Positions 43,786 to 53,633 of a stretch of 64,000 nucleotides of DNA are shown in pieces. Source of the stretch: Tilletia caries (taxonomy: Eukaryota; Basidiomycota; Exobasidiomycetes; Tilletiales; Tilletiaceae); contig JALUTQ010000035.1 in the NCBI GenBank assembly GCA_032718865.1, forward strand, positions 1,272,057 through 1,336,056, in the 5' to 3' direction. The notes under the pieces were generated by a model, which worked only from the letters and a program-made list of their open reading frames with translations, was not told the DNA's origin and did no database searches. A program made the translations under genes and the position numbers. Positions within the stretch are counted from its first letter, which is position 1, and each line of letters starts with the position of its first letter.

Positions 43786-43977
43786 TTACGTCTTGAGCTC
43801 GGCCGGGTTGATCTCCCCCATGCCCCTGGCGTCGATCTCAGCGCAGACACGCTCGTACTTCGCTTTCGCCACCCTCGCTCGCTCCTTTGCCCGTCTGTAT
43901 CCGTCGCTGTTGAAGCCGATGTACAGGCTTACGGGAAGGGCGGCGAGGACGCAAACGACGAGCCAGCAGGTGTCCAT
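43786..43977 (-). CDS. Small single-pass membrane protein (63 aa or longer if spliced)
   Basis: An N-terminal hydrophobic helix (CWLVVCVLAALPVSLYIGF) is followed by a charged helix (RRAKERARVAKAKYERVCAEI) and a stop just after INPAELKT. A GTAAGG donor overlaps the stop codon, so the true protein may continue downstream. The layout looks like a small ER or mitochondrial anchor protein. No family was recognised. Confidence 0.4.
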   Translation of the reverse strand: MDTCWLVVCVLAALPVSLYIGFNSDGYRRAKERARVAKAKYERVCAEIDARGMGEINPAELKT

Positions 43978-44487
43978 TATTTCGTTCCTCGGGAGCGGTC
44001 CTTTTATTTGTTTCTTCGAGGGAGGTGAGATCGAGAGGTCTGAAGGGTGTATGTAGGTCCTTCCTTGCCTGGGCCAGGCGGGAGCGATGAGCAGTGTGTT
44101 GGACGGAGTCAGGTCAACGTGGTGGTCGTGATATACATATGTCGGAAGGGAGGGTTGAGAGGAAGGGCATCTTTGGAAATTGGCTCTGGAGGGAATTTGG
44201 ACGTTACTTGTGGCGGAGGCTGTGAAGCTGTGAGGGGATGTGGGAGGCCAGGGCTAATCTGGGCGCAGCGTGAGTGGGAATCTTTACCCGGCGTCATAGA
44301 CAAGGGAATGGTGTTGGAGCGAGGGCTGGTATATCCAAGCGATGTCCAAAACTATTCTGTTCTCCCTTTCTCAGCTGCGTAGTAGCAGGTCTACATCGAG
44401 CCGAAAGGGGCAGCGGGTACCGTTCGCATCGATGTAGTGTGAGAAGATGGGGACACCGAAGTATGTATGTAGTTCACGCGTTCACGT
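43978..44487. other. Intergenic
   Basis: No gene or repeat seen. Confidence 0.35.
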
Positions 44488-46533
44488 TCACGACGTGGAC
44501 AGCGAAGCAGCAAAAAGGACGTCCTCCTCCATCGCTCTCCTCACCTGCTCCTCAACCCCTGCCACACCCGCAACAGCACCCAGCCGGTCCGTCGCAGTAT
44601 CCTCGCTACTACCTCCGGCCCCCTCCTCGTCATAGTCGTCGTCTTCTCCTCGGAAGTAGATGAGATCCTCCAACTTCAGAATGGGCCCGTTGGGATGGAA
44701 GTTGATGGGGCTGTGTTGGGAACGGTCCTTCACAGATGGGAGGTCCGGAAGTTCGCCGTGCTTGTGTTCGGACGGCGGTTGTCGATTTTGGATCGTTCCT
44801 TGATGAACCTCGCCGCCCTCGCCCTCGTCGTCGTCTTCGTCTTCGTCCTCGGAGGGAAGAGGCTCAGCCCCGTCTTCCTGCTCCCGACCGCCACAGCTCT
44901 TCTCGTCGTCGCTAGAACCATCATCCAAATCCGAGTCGGAGTCGGAGGATGGTGGCGAGTACGATGTCCTGCTACTCCGATGATTGTAATCGTTGGTGGT
45001 TTCCTCGCTAGATGCACCGAGCTCTTGGCAGGAGTGGTCCATCAGCGAGGCGTAGAAGTCCATGCTGTCCCTTCTCGTATAATCCTCAACCCTTGGGCTC
45101 GTAGGTTCATCGTCGTCGAGGTCCGATGTTGGCGTGTTGAGAGACGAGGCACAGACTGAGATCCCATGAAATGCACTTTGATCATTTCGTACGCGCCTCT
45201 CACGCATGGAAAGGAGATGTAGACTCTGCGGGTGAAAGGCCTGGTCGAGCTCACGGTCGAAAGCAGCTACCGTAGTCGAGAAGGGGTCGACGGCTATGAC
45301 CTCGCATTTCGATGACGAGGTGGTAGAGAACGTCGAAGCCGGAGGCAACGCCGCAGAAAAGGGCGAGAAGAGGAAGGTAGAGTTGGCGTTGCTCTTGGGT
45401 GTCTTCAGCCCGTCGTCGTCCTCCCCGAGCTGAAGTCCCGCTGCCCAGCTCCCACGATACGATAGACTGCCTGAGGTTGTTGCTGGTGATGCTGGCTGTT
45501 GGCAGTGAGTGTCCGGCTCTGAGCCGTACGCTGCGTCCCAGGCCATCCTGAGTTTCAACATCGGGTGAGTGAGAAGGGAAAAAAACAGTTCATTCAGTTG
45601 CCCCTAATCTATGCGAATGGTGTCTTTCACGAGGTTAGAGAGAAAGAGAGATCCTTACCGGGACGCTCGTCGCATCGACACGTTGTCTTCGTGCAACGGA
45701 CACAGTTCAAATCGCGGCCAGTGAGCCATCCGCTCACACGCGCTCTGAATGCGCCGCAACACTTCCTCGAGCCTCTTGGGTGGTAGCGAGGAGGAAGATC
45801 CTTGCTGAATGGTTTCGATCGTTGGATTGGTTGAGCCTACTTTGGCTTGGAGCGCTGTCAATGAGGAGAAGATGGACCGAGTTCAGAGCGTGAACGAAAT
45901 GATGTTTGGAGAAGAAGGGGGGAGGACGTACCGTCATAGGCGGCTTTGCTGGATGTGGAGATGACTACCTGAGCACCTTTGTCCGGACAGAGCTCAAGGG
46001 CGCGTAGAATAGCCTGTTCAAAATGGGACGAGTACCGCGTCCATCAGCTCACTGACACGCCCACCAAGGACACGATTTCACGCCTGTGCTCACCACAAAC
46101 TCAGCATGCTCGACCCCGCCCGCATAATCCCCATCAACAAAGCCAGCCTCCTCCCACCTCGGCCCCTCGAAAGCGCGCTCCGTCCAAACAACACCATAGC
46201 CCCACCCCCCTCCTCCTCCCCTCCCCTCCTCCGAAGAATCCGACTCGAGAAGAACGGAAGAAGGAGGAGGTGCCCTGTACACGGTCGTACAGCAGGCATG
46301 CACATGCCGCGCGAGGACGAAGGCCCAGGCGTCGTCCTCGTCGTCGAAGGGCGTGTGAGAGGCGTGTGGGAAGTTGCGCACGGCGGCGAGGGCTTCCTTC
46401 CTACATACATTGGGCCAGAGGGATGGGTCAGTGCGTGGGGTTTCCTGCGCTTTGATGGTGGAGAGGGGGTGGAAACTCACAGCGCGGGGAAGACCCCCCT
46501 TGTTCGACCGCGGCGGACGGCCCAGTGTGCCAT
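44488..46533 (-). CDS. HBD + RNase H-like protein with acidic tail, catalytic residues missing
   Basis: Five exons (46481-46533, 46094-46400, 45932-46013, 45659-45854, 44488-45547) give 565 aa. Residues 1-50 are an RNase H1-type hybrid-binding domain: MAHWAVRRGRTRGVFPAL, then AAVRNFPHASHTPFDDEDDA and WAFV. Residues ~55-215 read like the RNase H fold: TTVYRAP, WGYGVVWTER, EHAEFVAILRALELCP and AQVVISTSSKAAYDAL. The usual first Asp (YTDG) is absent (VYRAPP) and the third (TDS) is TSS. The Glu in AEF remains. The enzyme is therefore probably inactive on hybrids. The last ~350 residues are Ser/Asp/Glu-rich and disordered. The first intron is at the same place and phase as the second intron of the HBD mini-genes at 17.7-20.6 kb. 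Confidence 0.68.
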
Positions 46534-47023
46534 GGTTGGTTACTGCTTGATGTCTGGTGGGAAGAGTGGTGTGATGGGAATAGAAGGCCGGACGTCTGGA
46601 ATGCAGAAAAAGCTGAGGGGGAGGATGTGGGAACGAGCGGGGGAGAAAGAAGGTGAGCCCTGTTCCCACGTCTTATGTATCCGCCCTTCTGCCTGCGGCG
46701 GGATCCTGGTGTTGTATCTCATGGCCAGTGGTTCCTACTGTAACGCTGGCAACGAGCAATCTTCTGCTGGCCCAAGTGGATCTGAGCAAGAACGGGCGGC
46801 CATCTCTGGCCGGAATGAGGCGCCCTGTTCTCACGCAAGTGTTTCATCTTGAGTAGAGCTCAGCTTCGTGCCTGAGAAGATCCGTGTGCGAAAGGCAGGA
46901 AGAGCAAAGCCGTGATGTGGGTATGTATCATGATTCATGACGGGGGCGGAGTCGACTGAGGGTTTCGTGAAAACGTGACGGGGATGCTCTCTGTATGTAG
47001 CTGGTGATCATTCTGAACCTTAC
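46534..47023. other. Intergenic
   Basis: No gene was seen. It holds the promoter of the HBD/RNase H-like gene and the 3' end of SHE9. Confidence 0.35.
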
Positions 47024-48491
47024 TTATGGTGCAGCTGGCGGGGCTCCGCCCGCCAGGAGAGTGAACGCCAGGGTGAGAGCGATCCCAGCGAGGGCGCCCA
47101 ACCCGCTCGTGACCGCCCACTCGGAGCGCCTGTTCTCGTCCGCGAGGCCGATACGGAGCCGAGCCGCAAGGGGCAGTGTGGGAGCCGCCAACTGGCCATC
47201 CGAAAGTACCGGAGCCGGTACAGCCGCTCCCAAACCCTGCAGCACCTGTTGATATCCCTGTCGTACCTCGTTGGTGAGGGCCTCCTGAGCTTGGGCCGTG
47301 CGGGCGTCAAAGTCTTCGATGGTGGCTTGGATGAGAGCTCGGCTTTGGGCCTCGCCCTCCAGCAGCCGTTTCTCGAACGTTTCGGCGAGTTTCCGACGTT
47401 TGTAGGGTTCGACGAAGATGATGGCGATGGTGAAGATCAGGACTAGAGACAAATTTGGTGGTTTTGGGTTCAGCATGAGCATGTGGGAGAGAAGGTGAGT
47501 TTGAGGCAGGGTATGTAGGTGATTTTGGACGCACTGTTGAGGCCTGCTACGATGATACTTGCGTACGAGCTCGCGTTCCGAACCTTGTCGCTCCAGATCT
47601 GTTCTTCGTGATAGCGTCTCATGACGGCGCGAACGAGTTCGTCGAATGCGGACTGAAGTTCCTGTTCGGCCTGTTCGTAGCGTGCCTGGGAGTCGGTCTC
47701 GGATCGATTTTGGGAGTGTTCGGAGCGTAAGAGGGTGGTGTATTGGGAGAGGTCGTTTTCTGACCAGGAGGACTTGCGGGAGAGGAGGTCGTTGATCTGC
47801 CTTTGTGAATTGGAGCGGAGGCCGACGGAGTCTACGTATGCCCGTTTTGATTCATCGAGGTTTGATCTGGCCTTGTTGAGTCGGATTTCTGAGTAGAGAG
47901 GCGTACAGAGAGGGTTTTTTGTGAAGTCAGTGAAGAACGCAGGCGGTGGGAACATGGATACGTACCAAGTTCGAGGACGGCTCGTTTGAGTTCTTCTATG
48001 GAGTCATATCCTGAGAATCGACTCCATTTCGCCCCGAGGTCGTTGAGCCGTCGTTCTGCTTCGAGCTTGGCGATGGTGCTGCGTACCAGTCCCGCTGTAG
48101 AAGAGGCAGAGATGGGGGATGAAGATGGGGGAGATTCAATGGTTGGCGGTGATGCTGGTGGATCGTCTTGTTTTTTGGGTGAGGCGGGACCTTGCTGTGT
48201 CGAGATGGCTGTTCGATGGAATTGCCTTGTACAAGCCACGGTCAGACCAAGGCTTTGACTGAAAGACCGTGAGGAAGACAGGGCATGACCAATTCGAGGC
48301 CGGGTCCTCAATAAGGACGACGAGGACGATGTCAGTCTTGAGATCGGAGGCAGAGGTTGGAATCGAAATTCGCGTCCGACTCGGCCAGCTGAGGAGGCGA
48401 TGCTCCGATGGAAGGTGTGTTCGGAAATCGCTGCTCCCCTCCGCAGACAGCCGAGCGGGCCTTGCAGCAGTATTGTCCGTGTCCCATTCAT
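47024..48491 (-). CDS. SHE9: Mitochondrial inner-membrane protein SHE9/MDM33
   Basis: Mdm33/She9 shapes the mitochondrial inner membrane and its fission; this role is established in yeast. Three exons (47966-48491, 47535-47888, 47024-47442) give 432 aa. The N-terminus is basic, Ser-rich and poor in acids, fitting a mitochondrial presequence. A coiled-coil region follows, including RLNKARSNLDESKRAYVDSV and RSNSQRQINDLLSRKSSWSE. The family hallmark is RYHEEQIWSDKVRNASSYAS, followed by a membrane helix and FVEPYKRRKLAETFEKRL. A second membrane segment lies at the very C-terminus (ALAGIALTLAFTLLAGG). Two membrane passes and a matrix coiled coil fit known She9. It is divergent from GCV2, another mitochondrial gene. 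Confidence 0.87.
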
Positions 48492-48914
48492 TGCTCACTC
48501 GCTCGCTCGCTCTTCCTTCTCCTTCTCCTCGTCCTCGTCTTTATTCGCGAGCTCGTCAAGAAGGCGCGGGCGTGGTCGGGATGGACGGTGCGAGAGCGGT
48601 ACAGGAGGCACACGTGGAATACCCTTCGGTACCCGCGGTGACTGGATTGATTTGTTTGCTTGATAAGCTGGTTGAGTCGAGTGACTCGGCGTTCTTATCG
48701 TTCATATGAAAGTTTTGGGGAATTGTCAGAAGCAGAACTCCGCGTTGTCCGACGCTTCGACGCTTCTTCCCTTGGAGATATTTTATATTTCAGCCGGCAG
48801 AACGTTCACGCCGCACTCACGCTTACCATCTCTCCCTCCCTGTTCTCCCTACTCGCGCTTCCTATTCGCCTGCTCTCTCCCAGTGTAACTGCTCTCCCCC
48901 TTAGCCGCGCAGGA
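48492..48914. promoter_or_regulatory. Divergent promoter, SHE9 / GCV2
   Basis: This ~420-bp gap separates two genes for mitochondrial proteins. A TATTTTATATTT AT-rich stretch lies near 48780-48791. No specific regulator site is assigned. Confidence 0.35.
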
Positions 48915-51900
48915 ATGGCCGCCCGAACTCTGCTCGCTCGCTCAGCGGGTGTCGTCTGCAGGGCGAACAGCATCGGCAGCACCAGCCAGCTCACACTCAC
49001 ATCCACAGCAGCAGCGGCACTGTCGTCAGCATCATCACGGGGTCGCACATACCACGCGGCCGCATCAACACCGCGACGCGCACCAAAATCAGGATCGAAC
49101 AGCAACACGCGCTCGCTCGCCACCTTGCAGTCGACCCTCAATGCGCCCCAGCTCGGATCCAGCGAGGTCGCACAGTCGCTCTTCGCCCCCCTCGATGCCT
49201 TCGAGCACCGGCATCTCGGCCCGCGCGCCTCCCACGTACAGGCCATGCTCGAGAAGATCGGGTACAGCGACATGGAGGCATTCGTCCAGGACGCCGTGCC
49301 CAAGAGCATCCGACTCGACCAGTCCACCGTAAACACGTCCGCGCTCCAGCCCTTGTCCGAGTCAGAGCTCCTGCGCAGGGGGACCGAAATCGCAGCGGGA
49401 AACGCAAAGTTCAAGTCCCTCATCGGCATGGGCTACAACAACACCCTCGTCCCCAATGTCATCCTCCGCAACGTCCTCGAGAGCCCCGCCTGGTACACCT
49501 CCTACACCCCCTACCAGCCAGAAATCGCACAGGGTCGCCTCGAATCCCTGCTCAACTTCCAGACGCTCATAACCTCCCTCACCGGACTCGACGTTTCCAA
49601 CGCGTCGCTTCTCGACGAGGGAACAGCTGCAGCGGAAGCCATGGTCCTCGCATACGGCATCTCAGGCTCCAAGCGCAAAACCTTCCTCGTAGACCGCGCA
49701 GTGCTCCCCCAGACCATGGCCGTCCTCCGACAGCGCGCAAAGGGCTTCGGCATTCGCGTTCTTGTCACCGATCTCCGCACTCCCGATGGTTACCGCCTGC
49801 CCTCCGAAGATGAGGCTCCTCGCGACGACATCATCGGCGCCCTCGTCCAATACCCCGACGTCAACGGCCGCATCGTCGACTGGGCTGGTCTTGCCAAGGA
49901 TATCCACAGCTTCGGAGGCCTCGTCGTCGCTGCCACAGACCTCCTCGCCCTCACCATGATCAAGCCGCCGGGCGAGTGGGGCGCAGACATCGCCCTCGGA
50001 AACTCCGCTCGCTTCGGTGTACCCCCAGGCTACGGTGGCCCCCACGCCGCCTTCTTTGCCGTCACCGACAAGCTCAAGCGCCGTATTCCAGGTCGTCTTG
50101 TCGGCGTCAGTCGGGACTCCTCAGGCAAGCCCGCCTTCCGGCTGGCCCTCCAGACGCGCGAACAGCACATTCGTCGCGAGAAGGCAACTTCCAACATCTG
50201 TACTGCTCAGGCTCTCCTCGCAAACATGAGCGCCATGTATGCCGTCTACCACGGACCCGACGGTCTTCGTCGTATCGCCGCCAAGACCCACGGTCTTACT
50301 CGTCTCCTGAAGCACGAGCTTACCGAGATCGGCGCGCGCGTCGTCAACCGGGACGGTGCCTTCTTCGACACCCTCACCATCGATCTCAGCAAGGCTGGCG
50401 TTGGCTCCGTCCGCGTCCACACCGAGGCCGAGAAGGCCGGTCTGAACTTCCGCCGGATCAGCGACACCCGCGTCGGACTCTCTCTCGACGAGACGGTCAC
50501 CATCGAGGAAGTGGCGGACATCCTGAATGTGTTCAAGGCTGCCCTGGCTCCTACGAACACGGCGGTCGCGTCTGCCCAGGCCAAGGCCGCTTCCGAGGGT
50601 CGCCAGCTCGATCAAGTGCACTACCGCTCTGACCAGCTTCTCGAACTCGCCAGCAGCCTCGGACTCGACGCGGAGACGCTAGGCTCACTCGAGGTCTCGA
50701 CGTCCCTCAAGCGTAAACCCGTTGCTCCGGCTTCGACATCGCCCCTGCCCAGCACCAGCCCCGCTGCGGTCAACGCCGCGACGCACGTGGCCGACCTGCC
50801 CTCGGTGCCCGACTTCAAGCGCACCTCGCCCATCCTGACCCACCCCGTCTTCAGTATGCACCGCTCCGAGACCGAGATGCTGCGGTACATCCACCACCTC
50901 CAGTCGAAGGACCTCTCGCTCGCGAACGCGATGATCCCGCTCGGCTCGTGCACGATGAAGCTCAATGCCACGTCCTCAATGACGCTCCTCTCCCGGCCCG
51001 AGTACGGCTCGCTGCACCCCTTCGCGCCGGAGGAGCAGGCGAAAGGGTACGATGTCATCATCCGCGAGTTGGAGCGCGACTTGTGCACCATTACGGGTTT
51101 CCCGGCTGTTAGTCTGCAGCCGAACTCGGGCGCGCAGGGCGAGTTTGCCGGGTTGAGCGTTATTCGGGCCTACCTCGACTCCAAGGGCGAAGGCAAGCGG
51201 GACGTCTGTCTCATCCCGCAGTCCGCGCACGGGACGAACCCTGCCTCGGCGGTGATGGCGGGCATGCGCGTCGTCTCTGTGAAGACGCTGCCCGATGGCA
51301 GTTTGGACCTGGAGGATCTGAGGGCGAAGGCGGAGAAGCATCGCGGGGAGCTCGCGGCGTTTATGGTTACTTATCCGTCGACGTATGGTGTGTTTGAGGA
51401 GAAGGTGCAGGAGGCTTGTGCTATTATTCATGATGCTGGTGGACAGGTTTATATGGATGGCGCGAATTTGCAGGCACAGGTTGTGAGTTTGTTGTTCCTC
51501 GTGCATTGTCTGCTTTTTAATGATTTGCTTGTTGACGCGTTCTTCCATTGACCTCTGATAGGGCTTGACGAACCCGGCCATCATTGGAGCTGATGGTGAG
51601 TGTTTCCGAGCTCAAATTGTCGCGTCGCCCCCTTTGACTTCTTTTTGCTGATCTCTAATTGCGCATACAGTCACCCACCTCAACTTGCACAAGACCTTCT
51701 CGATCCCGCACGGTGGAGGAGGACCCGGTGTCGGCCCAATCTGCTGTGCCGAGCACCTGGCGCCGTACCTCCCCGGCCACCCCTTGGCATCCGTCGGCGG
51801 CGAGCAGGCCATCGACCCCATCTCTGCGGCTCCGTTCGGTTCGGCGTCTATCTTGACCATTGCGTGGGCATACATCAAGCAGCTGGGTTGGTCTGGACTG

Positions 51901-52612
51901 AAGTCGAGCACGGAGGTTGCGCTGTTGAATGCGAACTATATCGCTTGGCGTCTGAAGGGTGACTTCAAAGGTGAGCATTTTTTAATGAGAGTGAGAGATG
52001 GGGATGTCTCGTTGCTGATCAAACCTCTCGCCCCGCCTTTGTCATAGTCAAATACACCAACTCGAAAGGCTTGGTCGCGCACGAGCTCCTGATCGACCTG
52101 GCCGAATACTCCGACGCAGGCCTGACCGTCATGGACTTCGCCAAGCGTCTGATCGACTACGGCTTCCACCCGCCCACCTGCGCCTGGCCAATCTCGACCG
52201 GCCTACTGATCGAGCCCTCCGAGTCCGAGTCGCTCGCGGAGATCGACCGGTTCTGCGAGGCCATGCTGGCCATTAAGGCTGAGGCGGACGAGGTGCGGTC
52301 GGGTAAAGCGCCTAAGGATAAGAACTTGCTGAAGCGCGCGCCGCATACGATCGAGGTTATGACGAGGTCGGAGGAGGAGTGGGATGCGCCGTACTCGCGT
52401 GCGCAGGCGGCGTACCCGGTCAAGGGTCTTCGACAGAACAAGTTCTGGCCTGCTGTTGGACGACTGGATGAAGGTATGTTTTGGGTGAACATGAAGGAGT
52501 CTGTTGCAAGATTGTTGACACCCATGCTTTGCCACTCTTTCCTTTCACAGTCCACGGCGACAAGAACCTCTTCTGCACATGTCCCAGTGTTGAAGAGCTG
52601 GCCGAGAATTAG
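48915..52612 (+). CDS. GCV2: Glycine dehydrogenase (decarboxylating), P protein of the glycine cleavage system
   Basis: This PLP enzyme decarboxylates glycine in mitochondria and passes the aminomethyl group to the lipoyl H protein. Five exons (48915-51482, 51562-51595, 51671-51970, 52048-52473, 52551-52612) give 1129 aa. The N-terminus ([17 protein letters not shown]) is a mitochondrial presequence. The first half has [35 protein letters not shown] and [20 protein letters not shown]. The second half has [27 protein letters not shown] and [15 protein letters not shown]. The PLP lysine lies in [19 protein letters not shown]. The end [15 protein letters not shown] is typical. The 34-nt exon 2 is needed to keep [11 protein letters not shown] in frame. 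An upstream open frame continues from 48660 but lacks homology. Confidence 0.95.
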
Positions 52613-53633
52613 ACTTACCTTCTTCGGCCAATCTTCGAACAGCGTCGGGCGGGCCCGGGCCCATGGCAGTCAGCTTTTCTGGCTACGCGGCCTTCGACAC
52701 CACAACCTTCGAACATACCATCTTCCTCTCTCGTCTTTTGGATTCAAAATCGATTCTCCGGCCCTCAAACAATTTTGCATGCATTCAACACGCATCCGTC
52801 TTTTTTTCTCTCCTCGTCGTTTCTCCAAACCTCAAACCAAGCTACAGTCGAAGAAGCTACGGATACGCTCAGCTTTAGCGTTGTCGTCCCCTTCTTCGAT
52901 TACCGCCCCTCGGACGCCTACGTCGTTACGTACGACTCCTCCGACGGGCGAGGATGGCCCTTTTGCTTTTCCCTTTCCGGTCAAGTCATTCATCATCAAC
53001 AACATCATTCTCAACTGTCACCCACCTAAAAAAAGTCTTCTATGCGGCGAGCCAACCGCTGCTTTGCTATTTCTCCTTTACTTCGTCCTCCCAACCTTCA
53101 CGAACCCCGTTTCATGTTTGCCCGCGCTTTCTACTCTCCCCTGTACCAACTCTTTCCCTTTCAACCGGGACAATATCTTCTCTCTCTCTGTCTTAGACAA
53201 CTTGAAATGGATGCTCGCGCATAACCATTTTCTTCTGCTTCTTGCGTGTCCGACAAGTCTTGCGAGAAGGATAGAGCGACGCTCGACGGTCACAGTCACA
53301 CGACCTTCGTCCATGCTGCGAGGCTCGCGGGCGTTCTTCAGAAAGCCGGTCCCGTCTTGCTGCTCTCGAGATTCGGGCAACACGCCCACCATTCACGATC
53401 TCATTTCGTCCCGTCCATCTCCCACGAAGAACAGAGCGTGCTCGCGCCAGAATTCGTTCTGCGAATCCCTCGACTACCTCAAGCCTCGGCTCATTCGCTT
53501 CTGAGCGGTCGGAGAAGTTCACTGCTACTGATACGTAGACCGATAGCCGCCGTCCGAGGAAAGTGAGTGAACAGGCAAGAAAAATACCAATCGAATGCGA
53601 TCGCTGACCGTTATGCACACGATCCAGAACATC
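52613..53633. other. GCV2 3' UTR and 5' region of the next gene, possible 5'-UTR intron
   Basis: Pyrimidine-rich, no gene supported. A GTGAGT donor at 53563 and a CCAG acceptor ending at 53627 would form an intron just before the ATG at 53634. Confidence 0.4.

Noticed and set aside
48660..48914. Longer N-terminus of GCV2 from the open frame beginning at 48660
   Set aside because: The extra residues lack homology and would bury the mitochondrial presequence that starts at ATG 48915.
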